This document shows positions 15,555-23,627 of a stretch of DNA of 44,466 bases, in pieces; positions within the stretch are counted from its first letter, which is position 1, and every line of letters starts with the position of its first letter. The notes below the pieces were generated by a model. The model saw only the letters and a program-made list of their open reading frames with translations, ran no database searches and had not been told where the DNA came from. The stretch lies in the NCBI RefSeq assembly GCF_017592555.1, contig NZ_JAGFNS010000049.1:1-44466 (forward strand), written 5' to 3'. The DNA comes from Actinoplanes flavus (GTDB lineage: Bacteria; Actinomycetota; Actinomycetes; Mycobacteriales; Micromonosporaceae). Both the position numbers and the translations under genes were made by a program.

Positions 15555-17432
15555 ATGGCGGGTGACCTCTACGTCCTCCTGGTAGGTGTGAACGACTACG
15601 GCGGCCGCATGACCAGGCTGGACGGCTGCCTCAACGACATCGACGCGTTCCGGGAGCTGCTGCGCGACCAGGTCCCGCGGCCCATGCTGTGGATCCGGGA
15701 GCTGCGCGACGCCGACGCGACCCGGCAGGCCGTCATGGACGGATTCACCGGGCACCTCGCACGGGCCGGCGCCGGAGACACCGCGGTCTTCTACTTCTGC
15801 GGGTACGGGTCGGTGGAACCGGAAAGCGAGCACCGGACCATCGTGTGCGCCGACAGCCGGACGCCCGGTGTCCCGGACCTGGCCGAGGCGGAGATCAACG
15901 CCCTGATCGCCGAGGTCACCGCCGACGGCGCGCACATGCTGGTCATCCTGGACTGCGGCCACACCCACCGCTACACGAGCCCGGGCAGACGATCACGCGC
16001 CCTCCCGCCCGACCCGCGGTCGCGCCGGATCGCGGACACTCCGGAGCTCGACCCGCCACGTGTCGTCCTGGCCGCCTGCCGACCCGACCAACCGGCCTGC
16101 GAACTGGTGATGGACAGCCGTTCCCAGGGCGCCTTCTCGGCGATGCTGCGGCAGGGGCTGGCCACACCGGGGACCTTCCCCTACTACGCGCAGCACAACT
16201 GGGCGTACCACTGGGTCACCCAGCTGGTCGGCGGCGATCAGGAACCGGTCGGGTACGCCGTGCCGCCCGCCTCCATGGACGAGCCGATGTTCGGCGGCGT
16301 CGTGCAGCCGCGCCCGCCCGGGGTCAGGCTGGAACGCTACCGGGACCACTGGTGGATCGACGTGGGCCCGGCACACCGCGTCCCGCCGCCGGCGGAGGAC
16401 GGCCGGACCACGGTCGTGGCCGTCCATCCTCCGCAGCCGGACGGCGCGCCACCGCTGGGCCGGGCCCGGGTGACCGAGGTGGAGGCCCGCCACTGCCGGG
16501 TGACCCTCGACCCCGGCTGGGACCCGGATCCCGGCCTGCGCTATCCGGTCACCGTCGTCGACCTGCCGCTGCCGCCGGGCGGGATCCGGCTGGACGGTGC
16601 CCCGGCGGCCACCGACCTGGTCCGCGCCCACATCGCGGACTCGCCGCACATCCGCGAAACCGGCGACGGTGAATTCGTGGTCTACGCCCGGCACGGATGG
16701 CTGATCATCGCCGGACCCGACGGCACGCCGCTGGCCGCGCCGGTCCCGGCCACTCCGGAGGGCGCCGCCGCCGTCCGGGAGCTACTTGACCACCTGGGCC
16801 GCTGGCAGGCCGTCAAACAGCTGGACAATCCGGTGTCGACGATCACTCCCGGGCAGGTGCGCCTGCACCGGACCAATCACCACCAACCACCTATGCTGGA
16901 CACTTTCCAGTCATGGCCGACGGGACCGGGAGACATCGATCCCGTCGACCTGGCCTGTCGTCCGACCGGGGACGGCTGGTCCGCGGCTGCCGAGGACCTG
17001 TCCCTGGGTAACGCGACCGACCGTCCCCTGTACTGCACGCTGCTTGCCCTGACCGACGATCTCCGGATCCACGACCGGCTGCTCCCCGCCCGGTTGATCC
17101 CACCGAGCTCCTGGGCGGACGTCTCCGGGGCCGTCGCGGTGGCCGGCGTCATCCCGGAAGACCGCTGGAACGGTCGTGCCGTCATCGCCGAATGGTGGAA
17201 GATCATCGTGTCCGAGCATCCGTTCGACTCGGCCGCGTTCGGCCTCCCCCGCCTCGGCGAGCCCATCCCCGCACCATCCGCGGCCATCCGGAGCAGCCGC
17301 GACGTCCTCGACCGGCTCGCCGTTCAGGCCATCACCCGCGACGAGGCGACCGAACCGGACGGCGGGCCGGAGTGGGCGACCGCGCTGCTCCCCGTGCGCT
17401 TCCATCGGCGGGTGGACGGCGTCAGATGGTGA
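15555..17432 (+). CDS. Caspase-fold (peptidase C14-like) protein lacking the catalytic His and Cys
   Basis: The 625-residue protein starts at ATG 15555. Residues 1-230 show the C14 fold: LYVLLVGVNDYGG, the LDGCLNDIDAFRELL helix, strand DTAVFYFCGYGS and strand MLVILDCGHTHR. In active bacterial caspases these last two read GHG and DCCHSG. Here His is replaced by Tyr84 (Gly-Tyr-Gly) and the nucleophile Cys by Gly135 (Asp-Cys-Gly-His-Thr), so the dyad is missing. Residues about 240-625 carry beta-rich segments typical of caspase proteins with C-terminal sensor or effector extensions, ending in a region with RPLYCTLLALTDDLRI (a caspase-associated beta-sandwich). No signal peptide is present. It may be a pseudoprotease acting as a binding or regulatory subunit. 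A secreted ALF-repeat gene follows. Confidence 0.8.
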   Translation: MAGDLYVLLVGVNDYGGRMTRLDGCLNDIDAFRELLRDQVPRPMLWIRELRDADATRQAVMDGFTGHLARAGAGDTAVFYFCGYGSVEPESEHRTIVCADSRTPGVPDLAEAEINALIAEVTADGAHMLVILDCGHTHRYTSPGRRSRALPPDPRSRRIADTPELDPPRVVLAACRPDQPACELVMDSRSQGAFSAMLRQGLATPGTFPYYAQHNWAYHWVTQLVGGDQEPVGYAVPPASMDEPMFGGVVQPRPPGVRLERYRDHWWIDVGPAHRVPPPAEDGRTTVVAVHPPQPDGAPPLGRARVTEVEARHCRVTLDPGWDPDPGLRYPVTVVDLPLPPGGIRLDGAPAATDLVRAHIADSPHIRETGDGEFVVYARHGWLIIAGPDGTPLAAPVPATPEGAAAVRELLDHLGRWQAVKQLDNPVSTITPGQVRLHRTNHHQPPMLDTFQSWPTGPGDIDPVDLACRPTGDGWSAAAEDLSLGNATDRPLYCTLLALTDDLRIHDRLLPARLIPPSSWADVSGAVAVAGVIPEDRWNGRAVIAEWWKIIVSEHPFDSAAFGLPRLGEPIPAPSAAIRSSRDVLDRLAVQAITRDEATEPDGGPEWATALLPVRFHRRVDGVRW

Positions 17433-17490
17433 AGCCGCCGTCCACGTTGATGTAGCGGGCTTCCGGACTGGCCGGGAACACTCGGCCATG
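17422..17490 (-). pseudogene. Remnant of a short-chain dehydrogenase C-terminus
   Basis: On the minus strand, 23 codons end at a stop (17424-17422) and read HGRVFPASPEARYIN then VDGGFTI. This resembles the last residues of SDR oxidoreductases (SPEARYING...VDGGFTI) with a small internal deletion. No further SDR sequence is recognisable beyond about 17490. It overlaps the end of the caspase-fold gene by 11 bases, so that gene's 3' end was probably formed by a rearrangement joining it to SDR sequence. Confidence 0.45.
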
Positions 17491-17597
17491 CTGCTGCCGA
17501 TCGGACCTTCTACACGGTCACCGCACGATGCCGCTCGTGTGCTTGAATGGCGAACCGTTGCATCGATCATCTTGAGCACATCCACGGGGAGATGTCC

Positions 17598-18611
17598 TTG
17601 AAGCGCAGAAATGTTCTGTTGACGGTGGCCGCGGCCGGTATGGGCGTCCTGGCCGGGCCGTCGCCGGCCCGCGCCGCGGCGGTTCCGGTCCTGGTAACGA
17701 ACCCGGCCGAGGCGGACCGTGAGTTCGTTCGCTGGCTGTCGGTCCACGACCCGCGCGCCTCGGTCCGGTCGGCGGCCGAGACGGCCCTGGCCGGCGGTAC
17801 CGCGGCGGCGTTCCTCGCCTCCGGCTACCAGACCGCGCTGGACCAGGCGGCCCAGGCCCGGGCGAACGATCTGGCCTTCGCCGACCGGATGGCGTCCGAG
17901 CACCCGGCGCCGACGTTCCCGTGGGTGAACGCGGCGGCCCGGCGCGCGATCGAGGGCACCGACGCGGAGCTGGCCGAGTTCGCCCGCACCGGCTATGCGG
18001 CGGCCCTCAAAGACGATCAAGCCCATGTTCCGTACGACGACGGCGCGGCCCTGGTGACCGCATCGGACTGGGATTTCCTCGCCGATCTGGCCCGCCTCGA
18101 CCCGGGCACCAACATCTACCAGCGGGTCCGGTTCATCGACACCGACGCCGACCTGGCCGGATTCCTGCGCTACGGCCTGCTCAGCGCGGCCGCGCTCGAC
18201 CTGGAGCTGCTCCGCGCGCAGTACGTCGCCGACGAGTGGGCGAAGTGGCCGGAGGCGCGGTTCCGGACCGTGCAGGCCGCCACCATCGACAAGGCCGCCC
18301 GGGAGGGCACCACGAGCCCCGCCGTCGCGGTGCAGGCGTGGCAGCAGCTGATCAGCCGGTTCGAGCGGCAGCCCGCGTACTGGTCCGGCGGCGAGCGGCT
18401 GGCCCGGACCCGCAGCGAGTCCTGGGGCCGGATCGGGATGCGGGCGGGCATGGCGTCGACCCCGCTGCTGGACCCGGTCGTCAGCGGCGCCGCGGAGGTC
18501 CGCTCCCGGTGGGTCGCCGAGACCAACGGCGCCGCCCAGCAGTACGGCTGGTGGAACGGCCTGATCCAGTACGCCCAGAACACCGTCCTCGACTGGATGC
18601 ACTCCGCGTAG
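17598..18611 (+). CDS. Secreted ALF-repeat protein
   Basis: TTG 17598 is chosen because GGGGAG sits 6 bases upstream; the ATG at 17592 abuts that site and would be poorly placed. The 337-residue product begins with a twin-positive signal peptide (LKRRNVLLTVAAAGMGVLAG, then an Ala-rich cleavage region near residue 27). The mature part contains short ALF-type helical repeats (DPRASVRSAAETALAGGTAA, AFLASGYQTALDQAAQAR, and a second copy around NAAARRAIEG). ALF repeats are common in actinobacterial secreted proteins and polymorphic-toxin-like proteins. No toxin domain is recognisable in the C-terminal half (SESWGRIGMRAGMASTPLL). Export by Sec is likely. It follows the pseudo-caspase gene with a 165-base gap. 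Confidence 0.7.
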   Translation: MKRRNVLLTVAAAGMGVLAGPSPARAAAVPVLVTNPAEADREFVRWLSVHDPRASVRSAAETALAGGTAAAFLASGYQTALDQAAQARANDLAFADRMASEHPAPTFPWVNAAARRAIEGTDAELAEFARTGYAAALKDDQAHVPYDDGAALVTASDWDFLADLARLDPGTNIYQRVRFIDTDADLAGFLRYGLLSAAALDLELLRAQYVADEWAKWPEARFRTVQAATIDKAAREGTTSPAVAVQAWQQLISRFERQPAYWSGGERLARTRSESWGRIGMRAGMASTPLLDPVVSGAAEVRSRWVAETNGAAQQYGWWNGLIQYAQNTVLDWMHSA

Positions 18612-18623
18612 ACCGGCCGAACG

Positions 18624-18649
18624 GATCCGGCCCGGTCACGGGCCGGATC
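18624..18649. terminator. Bidirectional hairpin terminator
   Basis: GATCCGGCCCG (18624-18634) and CGGGCCGGATC (18639-18649) form a perfect 11-base stem with a GTCA loop. It lies exactly between two convergent genes, 12 bases after the ALF gene stop and touching the stop of the minus-strand gene at 18649. Confidence 0.7.
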
Positions 18650-19269
18650 TACGGCGCGAGGATCCGGTCGGCGAGTGAGTCGCCGCGGACGGGTTCGGCC
18701 GGCTCCTCGTCGTCGTACTCGTCGGGGTGCAGGATCCGCTCCGCGATCGCCTCGGCCGGGCCGGGCACGCCGACCGCACGCAGGGCGTCGGCGAGACGCG
18801 CCACCACGTCGGTGTCCGGCGCCCCGAAGTAGGTGATCATCGGGGCGAGGAGCAGCAGGAGCCGGGCCCCGGTCAGCGGGTCGGCGGACCGGTCGGCCAG
18901 CCCGGTCGCCTCGGCCCAGGTGAGGCCACGACCGAACGGGCCGCCCTCGTCGACGCCGAACACGACCGCGTCGGCGCCGTAGGGGACGAGCAGGTAGTCG
19001 ACGCCCTCGTCCTCGTCGACGTTGCGGTAGACGATCGCCAGCCGGGCGTCCCGGCCGGTGTCGAAGGTGAACACCGGCCAGGTGGCGTGGTCGGTGAGCC
19101 GCTGGTAGGCGTCGCGCAGGTCGTCGTACGGGGTGCCGAACAGGGCGGCCACGTCCTCCATCGGGTCCATCAGGTGCGGACCGAGGTGGGCGCCCCAGAC
19201 GCCCGGCAGGTCCAGCAGCTCCTTGCCCTCGTGGAGTGGGCCTTCGGCGTACCCCGGAATGGTCGTCAC
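18649..19269 (-). CDS. Conserved hypothetical protein
   Basis: GTG 19269 overlaps the stop of the upstream lipoprotein gene as GTGA, so the two genes form an operon. The 206-residue product is acidic and soluble with no signal peptide. Visible features are a WGAHLGPHLMDPMEDVAALFG segment, a strand pair WPVFTFDTGRDARLAIVYRN, and a helical C-terminus rich in Asp and Glu (HPDEYDDEEPAEPV). I do not recognise a named family. The strand-rich middle region (residues about 70-110) resembles small actinobacterial proteins seen near toxin or immunity genes, but that is a weak impression. It ends at a strong terminator. Confidence 0.65.
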   Translation of the reverse strand: MTTIPGYAEGPLHEGKELLDLPGVWGAHLGPHLMDPMEDVAALFGTPYDDLRDAYQRLTDHATWPVFTFDTGRDARLAIVYRNVDEDEGVDYLLVPYGADAVVFGVDEGGPFGRGLTWAEATGLADRSADPLTGARLLLLLAPMITYFGAPDTDVVARLADALRAVGVPGPAEAIAERILHPDEYDDEEPAEPVRGDSLADRILAP

Positions 19270-19889
19270 GAATTGATCGTCAGGGTGCGCTCGGCGAGCT
19301 GGAAGGCCGGCAGCATGGCCGGATGCTCGTCGGCTCCGAACGGGCTGAGCCGCACGACCATGGCGCCTTCGGAGGTGTTCAGCGCGAACGCCGAGTACTT
19401 GCTCTTGTGGTCGAGCGACCTGTTGTAGGCCTCCCAGGTGACCTCGGCCGCCTGCGCGCCGCCGATCTGGACGTCGGAGTAGGTGGCTCCGGACACCTCC
19501 TGGCCGCGGGAGCTCGCCTTGACGAACATCGCCAGGTGGTCGCGGGGCGCGCCGGACAGCCCGTCGGCGACGTGCACCCGCAGGAAGCCGACGTTCCCGG
19601 CCGGCTTGGCGTCGATCTCGCAGCGGACGGTGAAGACGCCCACCCGGGCCAGTTCGGCCAGTTCACCGAGCGCCTCGACGTCGACCGCCTTCGGCTCCCA
19701 GTCCGCCGCCAGCTCGAACGAGACCGGCAGTTCGCAGGCGCTGCCCGCGGCTCCGACCCGGACGGCGGCAGCGGCGGCGTTGGCGGGGGCGGACGGCGTC
19801 TGCTCCGGCGGGGTGGACGACGAGGCGCTGGAACAACCACCGACGGCCAGAACCGCGGCCACGGCAACCTTGGAGATCTTCACGAGCAC
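19266..19889 (-). CDS. Putative lipoprotein of unknown function
   Basis: The 207-residue product begins with a short positive n-region, a hydrophobic helix (VAVAAVLAVGG) and Cys19 followed by a Ser/Thr/Pro/Ala-rich linker, as in lipoproteins anchored to the outer face of the membrane. The lipobox VGGC is acceptable though not ideal. The mature domain (about 45-205) is a mixed alpha/beta fold with ACELPVSFELAADWEP and VGFLRVHVADG. This resembles the Mog1/PsbP-like lipoprotein folds found in actinomycetes. GTG 19883 is an alternative start. It is the first gene of a two-gene operon with the unknown protein at 18649-19269. Confidence 0.7.
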   Translation of the reverse strand: MLVKISKVAVAAVLAVGGCSSASSSTPPEQTPSAPANAAAAAVRVGAAGSACELPVSFELAADWEPKAVDVEALGELAELARVGVFTVRCEIDAKPAGNVGFLRVHVADGLSGAPRDHLAMFVKASSRGQEVSGATYSDVQIGGAQAAEVTWEAYNRSLDHKSKYSAFALNTSEGAMVVRLSPFGADEHPAMLPAFQLAERTLTINS

Positions 19890-19929
19890 GGGAGCTTAGC
19901 GGGTGACCCGCCGATGGGCGCCGAGGCCC

Positions 19930-20586
19930 TCAGAAGGTGAGTTCGTCGAGGGAGCGGACGCGGCGGACGCCGGCATCGGGGTGGGCGTCGGCCCGGTCGA
20001 GGAGCACCGCGGGCAGGCCGGCGTTCTGGGCGCCGAGCACGTCCTTGCCGAGCGAGTTGCCGACCATCAGGGTGTCGGCCGGGGCCGTGCCGAGCAGGCC
20101 GACCGCGTACGTGAAGGCCCGCGGGTCCGGCTTGCCGGCGGGCAGCACCGACGACGCCACGAGCAGGTCGATCTCGTCGGCCAGGCCGAACCGGTCCACT
20201 TTGCGCCGCTGCTGGCTCTCCTCACCGTTGGTGAGGATGCCGACGGCCAGCCCGGCCGCCCGTGCCCGCCGCAGCGCCGGCACCGCGTCACCGAAGATCG
20301 ACCAGCCGGCCTCGTACCGTTCCAGGTATCCGGCGAACAGCTCGTCCGCGTCGGCGTCGGTCATCTCCCGGCCGAGGAACTCCCGCACCCGGTCGCGCCG
20401 CTGCCCGGTGAAGGTGATCTCGCGCCGCTGGTAGCGCCGGTAGTGCCGGTGGGAGATCCCGGCCCAGCGCCCGGCCACCCCGGCATCGGTGACGCCGAAC
20501 GTGGCGGCCCACGCCACCACCGCGACCGCGGAGGCGCCCTCCTGGTCCAGCAGGGTGTCGTCGAGGTCGAACAGCACGGCGCGCAT
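19930..20586 (-). CDS. HAD-family hydrolase
   Basis: ATG 20586 is chosen because MRAVLFDLDDTLLDQEG places the HAD motif I nucleophile Asp7 and Asp9 at the expected distance from the start; the open frame extends upstream to 20661 without homology. Motif II is GILTNG, motif III is the Lys in AGKPDPRAF, and motif IV is MVGNSLGKDVLGAQ, with Asn replacing the usual first Asp. The 218-residue length and helical cap inserted after motif I fit class I HAD phosphatases such as the YjjG/haloacid dehalogenase group. The likely activity is dephosphorylation of a small phosphometabolite. It is divergent from the NmrA-like gene, 31 bases apart. Confidence 0.9.
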   Translation of the reverse strand: MRAVLFDLDDTLLDQEGASAVAVVAWAATFGVTDAGVAGRWAGISHRHYRRYQRREITFTGQRRDRVREFLGREMTDADADELFAGYLERYEAGWSIFGDAVPALRRARAAGLAVGILTNGEESQQRRKVDRFGLADEIDLLVASSVLPAGKPDPRAFTYAVGLLGTAPADTLMVGNSLGKDVLGAQNAGLPAVLLDRADAHPDAGVRRVRSLDELTF

Positions 20587-20617
20587 GATCCGTAGCGTAT
20601 GGGGGGAAGGCTGAGCC

Positions 20618-21433
20618 ATGACCGACGACAGTCCGATTCTTGTTCTGGGTGGCACCGGCACGGTCGGCAGCCGGGTGGCCGCACGATTGCGCGACGACGG
20701 CCGGGAGGTCCGGGTCGCGAGCCGGCACGGTGAGCAGCGGTTCGACTGGGACGATCCGGGGACGTGGGCGGGCGCGCTGTCCGGCGTACCGGTGATGTTC
20801 GTGCTTCTGCCGGATCGGTTCGGGATGCCGGAGGCATTCCTTCCGGCGGCGCTGCGCGCCGGGGTCCGCCGGGTGGTCCTGCACTCCGACCGGGGGCTCG
20901 ACGTGATGCGGCTCGATCATCTGCACCAGGCAGAGCGGGAGGTACGGGAGAGCGGCTGTTCCTGGACGATCGTCCGCCCCGACTGGTTCCATCAGGACTT
21001 CGAGACGTTCTTCCGGGACGGTGTCGTGGCGGGACGGTTGTGCCTGCCGGTGCCGTCGGCGCGGCAGGGGTTCATCGACGCCGACGACATCGCGGCGGTC
21101 GAGGTGGCCGCGCTGACCGGTGACGACCTGGCCGGGCAGGTGCTGGAGATCACCGGCCCGCGGGCGTTGTCGTTCGGTGAGGCGGCCGGGGAGATCGAGC
21201 GGGTCACCGGGCGGCCGCTGGTGTTCGACGGCACGGTCGACGGCTACCGGGAGTCGATGCGCGCGGGTGGCCTGCCGGACGCGGTGATCGACGCGCTGAT
21301 CGGCGATTTCACGGCCCTGGAGGAGCGCGGCGACACCGCGCCGACCGGTGTGGTGGAGAAGGTGCTGGGCCGTCCGGGCCGCGACTTCGCCGACTACGTG
21401 AGCGACGCCGCGGCCCGGGGTGTGTGGTCCTAG
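20618..21433 (+). CDS. NmrA-like NAD(P)-binding oxidoreductase
   Basis: The 271-residue protein starts with an atypical-SDR dinucleotide fold, ILVLGGTGTVGSRVAARL (glycine motif at about 10-16), followed by EVRVASRHG for cofactor selectivity. SGCSWTIVRPDWFHQDF matches the substrate-side region of SDR a5 / NmrA proteins. No Tyr-x3-Lys catalytic pair is evident, as is usual for this group. Members act as redox sensors, quinone reductases or nucleoside-diphosphate sugar epimerase-like enzymes; function here is undefined. It is divergent from the HAD gene and overlaps the ModA gene tail-to-tail by 4 bases (CTAG). Confidence 0.85.
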   Translation: MTDDSPILVLGGTGTVGSRVAARLRDDGREVRVASRHGEQRFDWDDPGTWAGALSGVPVMFVLLPDRFGMPEAFLPAALRAGVRRVVLHSDRGLDVMRLDHLHQAEREVRESGCSWTIVRPDWFHQDFETFFRDGVVAGRLCLPVPSARQGFIDADDIAAVEVAALTGDDLAGQVLEITGPRALSFGEAAGEIERVTGRPLVFDGTVDGYRESMRAGGLPDAVIDALIGDFTALEERGDTAPTGVVEKVLGRPGRDFADYVSDAAARGVWS

Positions 21434-22182
21434 GGTGCCTGGAAACCGGCGTCGGTGAGGACCTTCACGCCGTCGGCGGAGAGCACGTAGTCGATGAACG
21501 CCTGCCCGCCGGTCGTGTTGGCGGCGTTCTCGAGCAGGGCGATCGGGTAGTCGTTGATCGCCTTGGCGGACTCGGGGAACTCGATGCCGTCCACGTCGGC
21601 GGCGGACGCCCTGGCGTCGGTGCGGTAGATCAGGGCGACGTCGACCTCGCCGAGTTTCACCTTGGACAGGGCGGCTTTCACGTCCTGTTCCAGGGTGACC
21701 GGCGTGACGGTGACGCCGGCCGCTTCGAGGGCGGTCTTGGCGGCGGCGCCGCACGGGACGGCCTCGGCGCAGAGCGCCACCTTCAGGTCCGGGCCGGTCA
21801 GGTCGGCGAGGCCGGCGATGCCTTTCGGGTTGCCGTCGGCGACGGCGATGACGAGCTGATTGCGTACGAACGTGACAGGGTTCTCGGCGCTGGTGACGGC
21901 CCGCATGTTCGTCGGGGAGGCGGAGGCGAACACGTCCGCCGGGGCGCCCTCGTTGATCTGGGTGGCCAGCCCCGAACTGCCGCCGAAGTTGAAGGTGACC
22001 TTACTGCCGGGGTGGGCGGCCTCGAACTGCTTGCCAAGGGTGGTGAACGACTCGGTGAGCGAGGCGGCGGCGAAGACGGTGACCGCACCGGTCTCGCCTT
22101 TCTCGTCGCTGGCCCCACAGCCGGCGAGCCCGAGGGTGAGAAGAACCGTGAGTCCCGCCGCGGCGACGAATCCTTTGATCAC
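21430..22182 (-). CDS. modA: Molybdate ABC transporter substrate-binding lipoprotein ModA
   Basis: ATG 22182 opens a lipoprotein signal peptide with lipobox LAGC (Cys22). The mature protein follows the ModA pattern closely: VTVFAAASLTESF (molybdate-binding Ser), FGGSSGLATQINEGAPADVF (second binding loop with Ser-Ser), an ENPVTFVRNQLVIAV domain hinge, and late VDVALIYRTDA (binding Tyr). Length 250 is normal. It captures molybdate or tungstate outside the membrane for a ModBC transporter. No modB or modC gene follows, because the gene ends against the NmrA-like gene. It is divergent from a moeA-type gene 175 bases away, consistent with shared molybdenum control. Confidence 0.9.
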   Translation of the reverse strand: MIKGFVAAAGLTVLLTLGLAGCGASDEKGETGAVTVFAAASLTESFTTLGKQFEAAHPGSKVTFNFGGSSGLATQINEGAPADVFASASPTNMRAVTSAENPVTFVRNQLVIAVADGNPKGIAGLADLTGPDLKVALCAEAVPCGAAAKTALEAAGVTVTPVTLEQDVKAALSKVKLGEVDVALIYRTDARASAADVDGIEFPESAKAINDYPIALLENAANTTGGQAFIDYVLSADGVKVLTDAGFQAP

Positions 22183-22357
22183 CGGCCCACCTTAGCGGCA
22201 CTCATGTGCGGCCGTATATCGGCGATGTCGAACGCAGATGCCATCCCTTTCGCTGATGGCGGCCGTAGATGCGGCGCTGTCTCCTGCTTGCCGGACATGA
22301 TCAGCGGTGACCGTAGGCTGGGGGCCGTCACGAGCAGGCCGTACGCAGGGAGACATC

Positions 22358-23488
22358 GTGGAGACCCCGTGGGATCAGGCGTACGACATCGCACGGGGCG
22401 CCGCCGATCCCCTGCCCGGCCGGATCGTGCCCGTGGAGCAGGCGCTCGGTCAGATGCTCGCCGGGCCGGTGCGGTGTGTGCGGCCGGTGCCGGCGTTCGA
22501 CAACGCGGCGATGGACGGTTACGCGGTCGCCGGCGACGGACCGTGGACCGTTCGGGGACGTGTGCTCGCCGGTCACGCCGCCGGTGAGCCGCTGAATTCC
22601 GGTGACGCGGTCGAGATCGCGACCGGGGCGCCGGTGCCGGGCGGGGCCGAGGCGGTGCTGCCGTACGAGGAGTGTGCGGTGACCGCGGGCGTGGTGCACG
22701 CGGTGCGCGGGCGGCGGGCGCACATCCGGCGGGCCGGGGACGCGCTCGCCGCCGGGGCGGTGGTCGTTCCGGCCGGGCGGGTGGTGACGGCCACCGTGGT
22801 CGCGGCCGCCGTGCAGGCCGGGGCGGAGACGGTGTTCACGCATCGGCCGCCGGCCGTGTCGCTGCTGGTCACCGGCGATGAGGTGATCACCAGTGGGGTG
22901 CCGGGGCCGGGTCAGGTGCGGGACAGTTTCACCGGGCCGGTCGCGGCCGTCGCCACCCGGGCCGGTGGCCGATTCGAGGGCGGCCGGCATCTGCCCGACG
23001 ACCCGGACCGGCTGGCCGCCGCACTCGCCCGGTCCGGCGCGGAGGTGATCGTGGTGAGTGGATCGTCCTCGAAGGGTGCCGCCGATCACCTGCACACGCT
23101 GCTGGCCGTGGAGAAGGCGACCTGGCTGGTGCGGGGCGTGCGGTGCCGTCCCGGGCACCCGCAGGGCCTGGCGGTGCTGCCGGACGGGCGGTTCGTGGTC
23201 AGCTTGCCGGGGAACCCGTACGCCGGCCTGGTCGCGGCCTTGACCCTGCTCGAACCGCTGGTGGCGACGCTGGCCGGACGCCCGCCCGGCCCGCTGCCGA
23301 CCGCGGCGGTGACCGGCCGCACCCGGCTGATGCCCGGCGGTGTCCGCGTCGTTCCGGTGGCCGGTGGCCGCATCGCGGGCCCGGGCGGGTCGGCGGGCCT
23401 GCACCTGGCCGCCACCGCCGACGCCCTGGCCGTCCTGCCCGACTCCTGGACCGACGGCGCCCGCGCCTCGCTGCTCGCCCTGCCCTGA
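22358..23488 (+). CDS. moeA: Molybdopterin molybdenumtransferase MoeA-like protein (divergent)
   Basis: GTG 22358 has AGGGAGA just upstream. The 376-residue protein has the MoeA hallmark VPAFDNAAMDGYAV (residues 44-57), the barrel segment (AVEIATGAPVPGGAEAVLPY), SLLVTGDEVI and a C-terminal SLPGNPYAGLVAALTLLEP. MoeA inserts molybdate into adenylylated molybdopterin. Two active-site stretches deviate. The usual SGGVSVG-type loop reads SGSSSKGAAD, which keeps the Gly and final Asp. The usual Asp-Ser-Asn motif reads RDSFTG. The family assignment is firm, but activity on molybdopterin may be altered. No partner MogA/MoaB gene is adjacent; ModA is divergent upstream. Confidence 0.85.
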   Translation: METPWDQAYDIARGAADPLPGRIVPVEQALGQMLAGPVRCVRPVPAFDNAAMDGYAVAGDGPWTVRGRVLAGHAAGEPLNSGDAVEIATGAPVPGGAEAVLPYEECAVTAGVVHAVRGRRAHIRRAGDALAAGAVVVPAGRVVTATVVAAAVQAGAETVFTHRPPAVSLLVTGDEVITSGVPGPGQVRDSFTGPVAAVATRAGGRFEGGRHLPDDPDRLAAALARSGAEVIVVSGSSSKGAADHLHTLLAVEKATWLVRGVRCRPGHPQGLAVLPDGRFVVSLPGNPYAGLVAALTLLEPLVATLAGRPPGPLPTAAVTGRTRLMPGGVRVVPVAGGRIAGPGGSAGLHLAATADALAVLPDSWTDGARASLLALP

Positions 23489-23533
23489 AAATCCGGGTGA
23501 GAATCCGCGCCGGATGCGTTTAGGATCGTCGGC

Positions 23534-23622
23534 AGCGGTGGGCGGCTCCTCGCGGCGCTTCCTTCTTCACCAGCCATTTAACAAAAAATGCCCCGTAGCA
23601 TCGCGGCTTCCCGCCCACCGCT
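23534..23622. repeat. Long-range perfect inverted repeat between moeA-like and globin genes
   Basis: AGCGGTGGGCGG (23534-23545) and CCGCCCACCGCT (23611-23622) are perfect 12-base arms separated by 65 bases that include an AT-rich core with a run of six A residues (23583-23588). The structure fills the space between the two convergent genes and may be a large terminator or a small mobile-repeat relic. Confidence 0.4.
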
Positions 23623-23627
23623 TCACC

